Origin: Halomonas socia
Lineage (GTDB): Bacteria; Pseudomonadota; Gammaproteobacteria; Pseudomonadales; Halomonadaceae
Direction: 5' to 3'
Length of the DNA stretch: 64,000 bases
Assembly (NCBI RefSeq): GCF_010977575.1
Contig: NZ_CP048812.1
Coordinates: 3,348,001 to 3,412,000 of the forward strand
The translations under genes and the position numbers were made by a program. Positions 1 through 9,814 of the stretch are shown here, piece by piece (the stretch's first letter is position 1; the number at the start of each line of letters is the position of its first letter). A model generated the notes under the pieces. It was not told the origin of the DNA. It did not search any database and was given only the letters and a program-made list of their open reading frames with translations.

Positions 1-59
1 CTCGCCTGCCCGAGGGCAGAGATACGGGCTTACCGAGTTCCTTTCCTTCTACATGAGTG

Positions 60-67
60 GGTTAGAC
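60..67. repeat. IS66 target-site duplication, left copy
   Basis: The octamer GGTTAGAC abuts the left inverted repeat and recurs exactly at 2528-2535 beyond the right inverted repeat. Eight-base duplications are characteristic of the IS66 family, so the pair fixes the element's boundaries and indicates simple transposition rather than recombination. Confidence 0.9.
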
Positions 68-99
68 GTAAGCGAACGGGCATCACCCTTTGTGAATGA

Positions 100-1649
100 T
101 CAGTCGACGAGTTGCCAGTTGTGGGGCAGGAGTTCGTGGAGCTGGCTGGCCTTCTGGGTCGGCAGCCGTTCGAGCACATCCTTCAGGTAAGCGTAGGGCT
201 CATGGCCGTTCAGCTTGGCGCATTGGATCAGGCTCATGATGTTGGCGGCACGCTGGCCGCTGCGCAGCGAGCCGGCAAACAGCCAGTTGCTGCGACCGAG
301 CGCCCAGGGACGAATCAGGTTTTCCACCCGGTTGTTGTCGATGGGTAACCCGCCGTCATCGAGGTAGCGCGTCAGCGTCGCCCAACGCTTCAAGCTATAG
401 TCCAGCGCCTTGGCCGTCGCCGAGCCGTTTGGCACTTTCTCGCGGTGAGCCAACATCCAGCGGTGCAGCGCGTCGGCGATGGGCCTCGCCCGTGTCTCCC
501 TCAGTCGTTGGCGTTCTTCCGCGCTCAGTGACTGGGCCTCGCGCTCCACCTGGTAAAGCTGGCCGATCAGTTCGATGGCCTGTTTGGCAATCTGACTCTT
601 GGCAGCCACGTGTAGGTCGACGAACTTGCGTCGCGCATGAGCCATGCAGCCGATCTCGGTGACGCCCTTGGCAAAGCTCTGCTTGTAGCCGCTGTAGTCG
701 TCGCAGATCAGCTTGCCCTTCCACTCACCGAGGAAGTCACGGGCATGCTGACCGCCACGCCCCTCGCTGAAGTCGTAGACCACCGCCTGCAATCCGGCGT
801 AGGGCGTCGTGGCGTAAGCCCAGAGGTAGGCACGGTGGGTCTTCTTCTTGCCTGGGGCCAGCATCGGCACCGGGGTCTCGTCGGCATGCAGCACGGGCTC
901 GGCAAGCAACAGGTCACGCAGCGCATCGACCAGTGGCTGGAGCCGCACCCCGCAGATGCCAGCCCACTCGCCCAAGGTGGAGCGCGGAATCGGTACACCG
1001 GCACGGGCAAAGATCTGCTCTTGGCGATAGAGGGGCAGATGATCGGCATACTTAGCGATCAGCACCTGGGCCAGCAGGCCGGCGGTGGGGATGCCCTTGT
1101 CGATGATCTGGGCCGGCATCGGCGCCTGGATCAGCGTCTCACACTGGTCGCAGACCCATTTGCCGCGAACATGGCGCTCGACGTGGAACACGCCTGGCGT
1201 GTAGTCGAGCTTTTCGCTGATCTCCTCGCCGATCCGCCGCAGCTGGCAACCGCAGGTGCAATGATCATTCTCCGGATCATGGTGAACCTCGGTGCGCGGC
1301 AGCTCGGGAGGCAAGGGGGCGCGCTTGGGGCCTTCTTGGGCACCGGCGGAGTGGAGGTGAGCTTCAGATCCTCAAGCTCAGTCTCGATGGCGGCGATGTC
1401 GGCATCCACCATCTCCTCCAGCAGGCTGATCTGCAGGACGTTGAGCTGTTCGCTGCGCTTGCCGAAAGCGTGGCGCTTAAGCAGCGCCAATTCATAAGTC
1501 AGCTTCTGATTGACCTGCTCGGTGTGGCGTAGCGTTTCTTGGCTCTGTGTCAGCGCCCGGTCCTTTTCCTCCACCTGCGCCATCAGCGTTGCCGCCAGGT
1601 GGCGGAGCTGATCGGGAGAGAGTTGGGACAAGTCAGGCGGCGTCTTCAT
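100..1649 (-). pseudogene. tnpC: IS66 transposase TnpC, frameshifted
   Basis: This is the DDE transposase of the element. The N-terminal part runs in one frame from the ATG at 1649 (start MKTPPDL, then a coiled coil, then an FGKRSEQL motif typical of IS66). The rest runs in another frame to the stop at 100 and holds a CxC zinc-finger-like segment, the DDE core (HADETPVP, then DDYSGY) and the C-terminal DNNRVEN and RPWALGRSNWL motifs. The frames join near 1325. Adding one A to the AA at that point restores a continuous reading (PKRAPLPPELP) of about 516 residues, the normal family length. The gene is therefore a one-base frameshift mutant or carries a base-calling error. Confidence 0.9.
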
Positions 1650-1743
1650 CCTCTGATTATGCCAGCCCGCCAGCAGCAAAGGGATGCGCAGATTATCGAA
1701 TGGCCAGGGCTCGCCTTCTGTGCCGATAAGTTCACCGCGCGAC

Positions 1744-2079
1744 TTACAGTACCGAAATGGCCCCCGCCGGACCGATGCGTTGCCAGGGCAGGCCCTGTAC
1801 CAGCGCCGCCACCTGCTCGGATGACAGTTCCAGCTGGTCGCCGTGCCAGTTGCCGGCCCAGTGGAACTTGCCTTGATTGAGTCGGCGAGCACAGAGCCAG
1901 ACTCCCAAGCCATCGTGGATCAGTACCTTCATGCGGTTGCCGCGGCGGTTGGCGAACAGGTAGGCACAGTGTGGTCGGGCGGTGCCAAACACCTTGACCA
2001 CCCGCGCCAGGGCGGTATCGGGACCGGCGCGCATGTCTAACGGCTCGGTGGACAGCCAGATCTCATCGATGCGAATCAT
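1744..2079 (-). CDS. tnpB: IS66 accessory protein TnpB
   Basis: A 111-residue protein with the IS66 Orf2 signature: MIRIDEIWLSTEPLDMRAG at the start and the central motif FANRRGNRMKVLIHD. In this family TnpB is needed for transposition along with TnpA and TnpC, but its biochemical role is not settled. The start at 2079 is chosen because it matches the family N-terminus and because the tnpA stop overlaps it by one base (TGATG), the usual translational coupling of tnpA and tnpB. Upstream in-frame codons exist but would run into tnpA. The gene looks intact. Confidence 0.92.
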   Translation of the reverse strand: MIRIDEIWLSTEPLDMRAGPDTALARVVKVFGTARPHCAYLFANRRGNRMKVLIHDGLGVWLCARRLNQGKFHWAGNWHGDQLELSSEQVAALVQGLPWQRIGPAGAISVL

Positions 2080-2444
2080 CACAGCAGCCCCTTCAACCAC
2101 TGTACACATTGCGCGGCATCGCTGACCGGCCAGCGAACGGTGATGGCACCACGTGCATTGGGGATCTCAATGGTAATGTCCGAGGAGGAGGGCTGAGCCG
2201 ATGGCCTTTCTGGAGTTGTTGTGGGTACAGGCAACGACACGAAATCCGGCGGAGCCGGCAGGTGGCTCTGTTTCTTAGCCAGGCGGATCCACTTCTGGAC
2301 GAGGTTGGTGTTCAACCCATATGCCAGGGCCACTTGGGCAATCGAAACATCGGGTTGCTGACAGGCGGCGATAACGCTGGCCTTGAACTCGCGGGTGTAG
2401 CGCCGCCGGCGGCGAATCTCACGCTCGGTACTTGGGGTCGTCAT
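2079..2444 (-). CDS. tnpA: IS66 accessory protein TnpA
   Basis: A 121-residue protein with an N-terminal helix-turn-helix of the IS66 Orf1/IS3-OrfA kind (RRRRYTREFKASVIAAC, then VALAYGLNTNLVQKWI), probably binding the element's ends. The C-terminal half is variable and ends in VRWPVSDAAQCVQWLKGLL. The ATG at 2444 (MTTPSTERE) is preferred to an in-frame codon ten residues upstream because it matches typical TnpA starts. It is the first gene of the tnpA-tnpB-tnpC operon, and its stop overlaps the tnpB start. Confidence 0.9.
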   Translation of the reverse strand: MTTPSTEREIRRRRRYTREFKASVIAACQQPDVSIAQVALAYGLNTNLVQKWIRLAKKQSHLPAPPDFVSLPVPTTTPERPSAQPSSSDITIEIPNARGAITVRWPVSDAAQCVQWLKGLL

Positions 2445-2527
2445 GATAGGTGCCCACTTAAAATAGGTGGACACCTAATGTCGCCGGCGCGGAGCCTCAG
2501 CGTAAGGTGTGTTCACCGGGCGCATAC

Positions 2528-2535
2528 GGTTAGAC
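2528..2535. repeat. IS66 target-site duplication, right copy
   Basis: GGTTAGAC directly follows the right inverted repeat and is identical to bases 60-67. Removing 68-2535 would restore the pre-insertion sequence. Confidence 0.9.
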
Positions 2536-3034
2536 CCTGCCTATCCACCGGTAGCCGTGCGTCAGCGTATGCCCAGATGTAAGGGGCATAACCGGCTACA
2601 CACCTTTTGGTTGAAGCCTGTCAGCAACTTTGGCTCCTTGCGGTTGACGGTGTTTATCAGCAGTTCACTTGCGTTGGTCGTACCACCCAGCCTAGCGTCT
2701 CATCCGCCTGTTGCTGGCAGAGTCACTGGCGTGCCTCGCGGCACGGACAGTCCACCGAGGTGGGACTACATTGTCAGGGAGCTTCGCACACCACCGTTGC
2801 CAGTAATGCACTACCCCTAGGCTACTGTTGGCTGAACAACAGGTCTCGTTACCCCGAAATACCCCAAGGTGAGACAATAGCAGGAAAGGCTTGCGTCACT
2901 AGGTGCCAGCAAGCTTTGTAGACACGGCAATCTCTGCTACGTCATCCGGCCATTTGGCCGAACTTCAGCATTGATAGATCCGTCGCCGTGAGGCGAGGAC
3001 TCGGGGTTTCCCCCAGACACCGAGAACGGTACAC
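2536..3034 (-). mobile_element. Non-coding structured region, possible 5' part of a group II intron
   Basis: This stretch, joined across the IS66 element to bases 1-59, has no convincing gene. Read on the minus strand it is rich in short self-complementary segments. For example GTAGCCGG near 2595-2602 can pair with CGGCTAC plus CGG near 2546-2555, with an inner GGGCAT/ATGCCC pair. It contains ACGCAAGT and GGAACTCGGTAAGCCC, which resemble segments of group II intron domains I and III. About 560 bases from a GTGTA at 3034 to the window edge, IS removed, suits a group II intron up to its reverse-transcriptase gene, which would lie left of base 1. This is inference from remembered family features; domain V and the ORF are not in view. 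It could be another structured element. Confidence 0.35.
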
Positions 3035-3049
3035 CCTAGTTACAGGTGA

Positions 3050-3085
3050 CCGGTATCCGGGTCTTGAGAAAGCCCCGGATACCGG
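3050..3085. other. Perfect 12-bp hairpin downstream of groEL
   Basis: CCGGTATCCGGG (3050-3061) is the exact reverse complement of 3074-3085, with a 12-base loop between. Neither side is followed directly by a T-run (a T5 lies about 15 bases beyond on the plus strand), so it is not a textbook terminator. It lies between groEL and the possible intron 5' end. It may be the intron's upstream exon structure or the groEL transcript end. Confidence 0.55.
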
Positions 3086-3114
3086 GTTTAGCAAATTGCT
3101 TTTTCTGCGGGTGT

Positions 3115-3144
3115 GTGGCCACCGACTCCAGGGTCGGTGACCAC
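3115..3144 (-). terminator. Possible groEL terminator hairpin
   Basis: GTGGCCACCGAC (3115-3126) pairs with 3133-3144 with one mismatch and a six-base loop, about 45 bases past the groEL stop. No U-tract follows on the minus strand, so intrinsic termination is uncertain. Position and stem strength are the only support. Confidence 0.4.
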
Positions 3145-3189
3145 AATGATGTAGCCCGCTAGGCTAGCTACCTAAGCGACTCTCGTCGC

Positions 3190-4843
<1,654 letters not shown>

Positions 4844-4890
4844 CTAATCTGAGTTCGTGAAACTAACGCAGTGCAGTAACGGGTAGAGGC

Positions 4891-5184
4891 TTAGCCTTCG
4901 ACCACGGCGAGAATGTCGGACTCGCTCATGATCAGGACTTCTTCGCCGTCGATTTTCTGCTTCTCGACGCCAAAGCCATCCTTGAAGATCACCGTGTCGC
5001 CGACCTTGACGTCCAGCGGACGCACTTCGCCGTTGTCGAGAATCCGGCCGTTACCGACGGCGAGGACTTCGCCACGAGTCGGCTTTTCCTGGGCATTGCC
5101 CGGGAGCACGATGCCGCCAGCGGTTTTCTGTTCTTCTTCGACGCGACGGACTACGACGCGATCGTGCAAGGGACGGATGTTCAT
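4891..5184 (-). CDS. groES: Co-chaperonin GroES (10 kDa)
   Basis: Heptameric lid of the GroEL cage. The 97-residue protein begins [14 protein letters not shown] and has the mobile-loop region with GGIVLPG near residues 23-29 that docks on GroEL. It ends [10 protein letters not shown]. The ATG at 5184 is preceded by AGGAGA at good spacing. It is the first gene of the groES-groEL operon. The leader of about 140 bases between the heat-shock promoter (5335-5360) and the start holds no other gene. Confidence 0.99.
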   Translation of the reverse strand: MNIRPLHDRVVVRRVEEEQKTAGGIVLPGNAQEKPTRGEVLAVGNGRILDNGEVRPLDVKVGDTVIFKDGFGVEKQKIDGEEVLIMSESDILAVVEG

Positions 5185-5334
5185 TGCTCACGTTCTCCTG
5201 ATGGTTTGCTGTGTCGTGATGGTTCACGACGGTCCATAACAGCTCCGGAAGCGGGCTTCCGGGAAGGCGGTTGCCTTCATTGTCATTGGTGCCGAGGGGA
5301 CCTCGGCAACCGAAGCTCGTCTTCTAGCCCAACA

Positions 5335-5360
5335 GTGGGGGCTGGAGGAAGCCTTTCAAG
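5335..5360 (-). promoter_or_regulatory. Sigma-32 heat-shock promoter of groES-groEL
   Basis: On the minus strand CTTGAA (5360-5355) is followed after 14 bases by CCCCAC (5340-5335). This matches the RpoH consensus (CTTGAA, 13-15 bases, CCCCAT) closely and lies about 150 bases before groES. No CIRCE repeat is seen, in keeping with RpoH control of groE in gammaproteobacteria. Confidence 0.8.
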
Positions 5361-5395
5361 GCCGCCAAGTAAAATTTTTTACGTTTTTCAGCCAC

Positions 5396-5914
5396 TCAGC
5401 GGCGCGAGTCGTCGCGGCTGATGAAATCGCCCTCGATGGGCCCCTGGGCATCGTCACGATGGCCGTGGGTATGCGCTTGCCAGTCGTCGGCCGGGCGCTG
5501 GCCGGTGGCCTGATGCCAGTCATCCGGGCTCGGCTCTGGCTGCTGATGGAAACTGAAGCCGCGCGCTTTGACGCCTACCCGGCCAAAGGCGCGGCCGAGT
5601 AGCTGCCGGGTGCCGGGAATCAGGCACATGAAGCCCAGTGCGTCGGAGACGAAGCCAGGCGCCATCAGCAGGGCGCCGCCAAAGATCAAGGCGGCGCCGG
5701 TAATCAGTTCACCGGAGGGTAGTTCGCCCTGGGCGAAGCGCTGCTGAGCACGCTGCAGAGTGGCAACGCCCTGGCGCCGAACCAGGTGTAGCCCGATGAC
5801 GCCGGTGCCCAGCACCAGCAGCAGGGTGGTGAGCAGGCCGATCTGGCTGCCCACCGAGAACAGGATGACGAAATCGAGCAGGGCGAAGAGGGTAAAGAGC
5901 AACAGGAAGGGCAT
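5396..5914 (-). CDS. fxsA: FxsA-family inner-membrane protein
   Basis: A 172-residue membrane protein. The start at 5914 gives the typical FxsA N-terminus (MPFLLLFTLFALLDF), preceded by AGGAG; longer in-frame starts add a non-hydrophobic leader. Residues 1-130 contain several hydrophobic segments, with the conserved LITGAALIFGGALLMAPGF region near 78-96. The tail after about 130 is hydrophilic and rich in His, Asp and Gln. In E. coli FxsA affects phage T7 exclusion by F; its ordinary role is unknown. As in E. coli it lies immediately upstream of groES on the same strand, and some groE transcription may start beyond it. Confidence 0.93.
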   Translation of the reverse strand: MPFLLLFTLFALLDFVILFSVGSQIGLLTTLLLVLGTGVIGLHLVRRQGVATLQRAQQRFAQGELPSGELITGAALIFGGALLMAPGFVSDALGFMCLIPGTRQLLGRAFGRVGVKARGFSFHQQPEPSPDDWHQATGQRPADDWQAHTHGHRDDAQGPIEGDFISRDDSRR

Positions 5915-6177
5915 GGTGACTCCTGGTGTAGTTTGGCCTTGATATGGAGGTGGCGCAGGCGTTTTCAAGTCGCGCGCGGGAATGGCCGATAGCCAAGTGT
6001 GGCGGCGCATGCGCGGGACTTCGCCAATGGTTGGCTGGGCGAAGGCGGCGTCTCGTGCTAGGGTAATTTATGTTGCGATGCACAACGATATCGGTCGCCC
6101 CGCACTGGACATGTCGAGCGGTGGCACGCATCTAGCGAGAGGGCCAGGCACACTGGCCCCATAAGGAGATATCCATT

Positions 6178-6939
6178 ATGCAGTGGAACGATTCGGTGGT
6201 GGCGATTACCGGCGGCGCGCGCGGGCTCGGCCTGGCCATGGCCGCGGTACTGGGGCGCAAGGGCGCCCGGATCGCGCTGCTCGACCTCGAACGCGAGGCG
6301 CTCGACAACGCGGCCAATGCGCTGCTCGACCAGGGCGTACAGGCAACCAGTTTCGTGGTCGATGTGGCCGACGAGACCTCGGTGCGTCAGACATTTGACG
6401 ATATCGCCGCGCAGTTGGGGCCGATCACTGGGCTGGTCAACAATGCCGGGATCACCCGCGATGGTCTGCTGGTCAAGGCGCGGGACGGCAAGGTGGAGAG
6501 CACCATGTCCCTCGGGCAGTGGCGTCAGGTCATCGATGTCAATCTGACCGGTGTCTTTCTGTGCGGGCGCGAAGCGGCCAGCCAGATGGTAGAAGCCGGC
6601 CAGGGCGGCGTGATCGTCAACATCTCGAGCATTTCCCGCGCTGGCAACATGGGGCAGAGCAACTACTCGGCGGCCAAGGCCGGGGTGGCCTCGCTGACCG
6701 TGACCTGGGCGAAGGAGCTGGCACGCTACGGCATTCGCGTTGGCGCGGTGGCGCCGGGCTTCATCGAGACCGAGATGACCTCCGCCATTCGCCCCGAGGT
6801 GCTGGAGAAAATCACCAAGGGCATTCCGCTGGGCAGCCTCGGCCAGCCGGCAGATATCGCCGAGAGCGTGGCATTCATCTTCGACAACGCCTATTTCACC
6901 GGGCGGGTGATCGAGTGCGACGGCGGCTTGCGGATCTGA
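6178..6939 (+). CDS. SDR-family oxidoreductase (FabG-like)
   Basis: A short-chain dehydrogenase/reductase of 253 residues, a typical length. It has the Rossmann glycine motif TGGARGLG (residues 11-18), NNAG near 88-91, the catalytic Ser-Tyr-Lys set (NISSIS, then YSAAK), and PGFIETEMT after the active site. The last residues (ECDGGLRI) are the common SDR ending. It resembles 3-oxoacyl-ACP reductases, but a lone gene without other fatty-acid genes could act on another substrate. AAGGAG precedes the ATG. It stands alone between divergent fxsA and convergent comEA. Confidence 0.9.
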   Translation: MQWNDSVVAITGGARGLGLAMAAVLGRKGARIALLDLEREALDNAANALLDQGVQATSFVVDVADETSVRQTFDDIAAQLGPITGLVNNAGITRDGLLVKARDGKVESTMSLGQWRQVIDVNLTGVFLCGREAASQMVEAGQGGVIVNISSISRAGNMGQSNYSAAKAGVASLTVTWAKELARYGIRVGAVAPGFIETEMTSAIRPEVLEKITKGIPLGSLGQPADIAESVAFIFDNAYFTGRVIECDGGLRI

Positions 6940-7075
6940 CAGGGCCTGCGCTCAAGAAGCCGGGCGCCCCAGTCAGGGCCGCCCGGTGAGCTCAGCAGGG
7001 AGGAATGGAGTTGAGCTCCAAGGCCGGACACACATCTCGTTTACTTCTTGGGAAAGCGCTCCTTGCTGGGGCCGC

Positions 7076-7342
7076 CTAGAAGCTTACCTGATCGCGGAAA
7101 CCGTCAACCGTGGCGGCGCCGATGCCGCTCACCCGGGTCATGTCATCGGCGCTCTCGAACGGGCCGTTGGCCTCACGCTCGTCGATGATCGCCTGGGCGC
7201 GGGTTTCACCAACGCCGGGCAGCTCCGCCAGCAGCTCCGCGTCGGCGGTATTGACGTCGATGGGGGCCATTTCCTGGGCCAGGGCGGGCAGGGCAAAGGT
7301 CAGCAGCAGGCTGAACGCGAGTGCCTTGAAGAGTCCTTGCAT
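7076..7342 (-). CDS. ComEA-type helix-hairpin-helix protein, exported
   Basis: An 88-residue protein with a signal peptide (MQGLFKALAFSLLLTFALPALAQ) and a ComEA repeat: VNTADAELLAELPGVGETRA, then a second hairpin at VSGIGAATVDGF. Such proteins bind double-stranded DNA in the periplasm and serve natural transformation in Vibrio and others; many small homologues have no tested role. It is a single gene with ribosome-binding GGAG upstream (AAGGAG-like on the minus strand). Family assignment is secure, a competence role is inference. Confidence 0.88.
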   Translation of the reverse strand: MQGLFKALAFSLLLTFALPALAQEMAPIDVNTADAELLAELPGVGETRAQAIIDEREANGPFESADDMTRVSGIGAATVDGFRDQVSF

Positions 7343-7531
7343 GTCGTACTCCTTATATGGGTATCGAGTAGGTCGGTGCCGCCGGGGGGAGGATGCTGCC
7401 TTTTCCCTGCGTGCCCTTTAACCATAGGCAGTGGTCGGGGTGTTGCGGTGGGGGCAATCTCGCCATTTTTTGTAAGACTTATATAACAAGCCATGAAAGC
7501 CATGGCTTACCCACGGCGAACGCCACTGGGC

Positions 7532-7540
7532 TGATATAAT
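7532..7540 (+). promoter_or_regulatory. Extended -10 promoter element of pyrF
   Basis: TGATATAAT forms a TGn-extended -10 with a perfect TATAAT at 7535-7540. No good -35 is visible, as expected for the extended type. It lies about 40 bases before the pyrF start. Confidence 0.5.
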
Positions 7541-7580
7541 CAGGCCAAACCCCACAACCTGGCCGGAGCCCACCTCGCGC

Positions 7581-8282
7581 ATGCCGATCTCCTCTCCCTT
7601 GATCATTGCCCTCGACTACGCCTCTCTCGATGCTGCCCTGTGCATGGCCGATCGCCTCGACCCGCAGCGCTGCCGGGTCAAGGTGGGCAAGGAGCTGTTC
7701 ACCCGCAGCGGTCCCGAGGTGCTGGACGCGCTGCACGGCCGCGGTTTCGAGGTATTCCTGGATCTCAAGTTTCACGACATTCCCAACACCGTGGCCGGCG
7801 CCGTGGAAGCCGCTGCCCAGCAGGGCGTGTGGATGGTCAATGTCCACGCCGGCGGCGGGCGACGGATGATGGAGGCGGCTCGTGAACGGCTCGAGGCGGG
7901 CGGTCTCGACACGCGGCTGATCGCGGTGACGGTGCTGACCAGCATGGCCGCCGCGGATCTTGCCGAGGTGGGCATTACGGCCAGTCCCGCCGAGCACGTC
8001 GAGCGGCTGGCGCAGCTGACCCGCGACAGCGGCCTGCACGGGGTGGTGTGTTCGGCCCAGGAGGCCGGGCGATTGCGGACGCTGTGCGGCGACGACTTCC
8101 TCAAGGTGACCCCGGGCATTCGCCCAGCCAGCGCGGCGGCCGGCGATCAGCGCCGGGTGATGACCCCGGCGGCGGCGATGACGGCCGGCAGTACGCATCT
8201 GGTGGTGGGCCGGCCGGTAACCCAGGCCGAGGAGCCAATGGCGGCCCTGGCGGCCATTGAGGCGGAGCTGGCGGGAAGCTGA
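7581..8282 (+). CDS. pyrF: Orotidine 5'-phosphate decarboxylase
   Basis: Last step of UMP synthesis: decarboxylation of OMP. The 233-residue barrel has the catalytic motif [11 protein letters not shown] near residues 60-70, the N-terminal ALDYAS strand, and the phosphate-binding VVGRPVTQA near the end. The ATG at 7581 fits the family. In many gammaproteobacteria pyrF follows lapA-lapB on the same strand; here it faces lapB, with only six bases between the two stops, so the local order has been rearranged. Confidence 0.97.
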   Translation: MPISSPLIIALDYASLDAALCMADRLDPQRCRVKVGKELFTRSGPEVLDALHGRGFEVFLDLKFHDIPNTVAGAVEAAAQQGVWMVNVHAGGGRRMMEAARERLEAGGLDTRLIAVTVLTSMAAADLAEVGITASPAEHVERLAQLTRDSGLHGVVCSAQEAGRLRTLCGDDFLKVTPGIRPASAAAGDQRRVMTPAAAMTAGSTHLVVGRPVTQAEEPMAALAAIEAELAGS

Positions 8283-8288
8283 CGGCGA

Positions 8289-9464
8289 CTATTCGCCGCG
8301 CAGCCCGGTGATCGGCCGGGTGGTGCCCCAGCTGCGGCAGCTGGGGCACTGCCAGTGCAGCTGGCGGCCATCGAAGCCGCAGCGCTGGCAGCGGTAGTGG
8401 GGGCTGGCGTCGAGCAGCGACTGGGTATGCTGCTTGAGCAGCGTCATCGGCTGGCTTTCGGCGAGCCCCGGCTGGTGGCGATAGAGGTCGACCAGGTAGT
8501 CGATGCCGCGCAGGTTAGGCGCCTGGCTGAGCTGCTGGCTGACGAAGTCTGCAGCGGCGTGGTCGCCGTCGCGCTGCTGCAGGCACTCGGCGAGCATGAT
8601 GATCGCGCTGGTCGAGCGAGTCGCCTCGACCAGCGCCTGCAGCGTCTGCTCGAGGCCATCGGGATCCTCGCGGCGCAGGTAGGCGTCGCGCAGCGGGGTC
8701 AGTACCAGTGCGGTAAAGTCGGGATCCTGCTCGGGGATGCGTTTGAGCAGCTTGATTTCGGCCTTGTAGTGGCCGGTGTCGTGCTCCATGCGTGACAGCA
8801 TCCAGGTGGCTCGCACGCAGCGAGGGTCGGTCTTCAGCGCCTGCTTCAGCCGCTTGCGGGCGCGTGACGGGCTCGCCGAGTCGAGCTCTTGCTGAGCGAG
8901 TTCGCACTGCCAGTGTGCGGCGGCGCGGCGCAAGCCGTGATCCTCGCGAATCAACGGCTGCGCCACCTCGAGCGCCGCCTGCCACTCCTTCTCACGCTCT
9001 AGCAGGTCGGCCAGCAGGCGCTTGGCGTGACGTCGGGTGTCGTCGAGGTGGGCCTCGTGGATCAAGCCCTGCAGCAGCTTCTCGGCGCGGTCGAGCAGCC
9101 CCAGGTGGAAGAAGTCGCGGGCCAGCTCGAGCTGCACGCTATCGCCCTGGTGGGCGGTCAGGGTGGGCCGTGCCAGCAGGTTCTGGTGGATCTTGACGGC
9201 GCGGTCGGCTTCACCACGGGAGCGAAACAGGTTGCCCAGGGCAATGTGGGTTTCGATGGTGTCGCTGTTGACCTCCAGGGCGGCGACGAAGGTCTCGATG
9301 GCGCGATCGGGCTGCTCGTTGAGAAGGTAATTGAGCCCCACGAAATAGTCACGGGTCAGCGACGGCTGCTGCGCGGAGTCGTCGGGGGCGCGTTGTCGGC
9401 GGCCCAGCCACCAGCCGATGGCGACCGCTGCCAACACGAGTGCCAGCAGCATCGGGTCGAGCAT
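8289..9464 (-). CDS. lapB: Lipopolysaccharide assembly protein LapB
   Basis: A 391-residue inner-membrane protein. It has an N-terminal membrane anchor (residues 2-20), then TPR repeats (for example YLLNEQPDRAIETFVAALE and ALGNLFRSRGEADRAV), then a C-terminal rubredoxin-like zinc site CQRCGF...CPSCRSWGT. LapB works with FtsH and PbgA/YejM to set LpxC turnover and so LPS synthesis. It directly follows lapA (the lapA stop is next to its ATG), and ihfB precedes both, the usual gamma order. The size matches E. coli LapB (389). Confidence 0.97.
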   Translation of the reverse strand: MLDPMLLALVLAAVAIGWWLGRRQRAPDDSAQQPSLTRDYFVGLNYLLNEQPDRAIETFVAALEVNSDTIETHIALGNLFRSRGEADRAVKIHQNLLARPTLTAHQGDSVQLELARDFFHLGLLDRAEKLLQGLIHEAHLDDTRRHAKRLLADLLEREKEWQAALEVAQPLIREDHGLRRAAAHWQCELAQQELDSASPSRARKRLKQALKTDPRCVRATWMLSRMEHDTGHYKAEIKLLKRIPEQDPDFTALVLTPLRDAYLRREDPDGLEQTLQALVEATRSTSAIIMLAECLQQRDGDHAAADFVSQQLSQAPNLRGIDYLVDLYRHQPGLAESQPMTLLKQHTQSLLDASPHYRCQRCGFDGRQLHWQCPSCRSWGTTRPITGLRGE

Positions 9465-9770
9465 TTAGGGCAGTTCCTTTAGCTCCTGGACGCGCAGACG
9501 GTCGAGTTCCTTGCGCTGCTGCTGATTGTGGCGCTGGGCGCGGGTCAGCAGGGTGCGCAGGCGCAGGTAGACGCCGCTCATCGCCAGCATGCCCAGCAGC
9601 ACGCCGCAGGCCAGGGCGCCGAGCAGCCATACCGAGAGCGATACCGCCGGTAGCTCGATCCAGATCAGGTTGAGCGGCATGGGCTGCTGGTTGTTGACGG
9701 CAAACAGGATACCGACCAGCAACACGGCCAGCAGGATTATTGCCAGGATCATGCCTTTGAGCCAACGCAT
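9465..9770 (-). CDS. lapA: Lipopolysaccharide assembly protein LapA
   Basis: A 101-residue LapA (DUF1049) protein with two membrane helices: residues 4-25, and about 40-65, joined by FAVNNQQPMPLNLIW, a typical LapA motif. A basic coiled cytoplasmic tail (about 68-101) follows. It acts with LapB in LPS homeostasis. The stop lies immediately before the lapB start, so the genes are coupled. A second LapA-like gene lies at 56977-57189. Confidence 0.93.
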   Translation of the reverse strand: MRWLKGMILAIILLAVLLVGILFAVNNQQPMPLNLIWIELPAVSLSVWLLGALACGVLLGMLAMSGVYLRLRTLLTRAQRHNQQQRKELDRLRVQELKELP

Positions 9771-9814
9771 GGTGATGGATTCCTCGAGTCGTTCAGTAAA
9801 GCCGGAGCGGGGCG

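Larger units (their letters stand above)
68..2527 (-). mobile_element. IS66-family insertion sequence, about 2.46 kb
   Basis: The element is bounded by imperfect terminal inverted repeats (68-80 beginning GTAAGCG; 2515-2527, which reads GTATGCG on the opposite strand; about 9 of 13 positions agree) and by a perfect 8-bp duplication of GGTTAGAC. It carries the standard IS66 cassette on the minus strand: tnpA, tnpB and the large DDE transposase tnpC. TnpC is interrupted by a one-base loss, so the copy is probably unable to move by itself unless that is a sequence error. It sits inside non-coding DNA downstream of groEL. The intact duplication suggests fairly recent insertion. Confidence 0.93.

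Noticed and set aside
2509..2921. Open frames on the plus strand to the right of the IS66 element
   Set aside because: One stays open across the pre-insertion junction to base 2, but composition, lack of a ribosome-binding site and overlap with strongly self-complementary sequence suggest a chance frame over a structured region.
6959..6988. GC-rich inverted repeat after the SDR gene
   Set aside because: A stem can form but no T-run follows on either strand, so a terminator call was not made.
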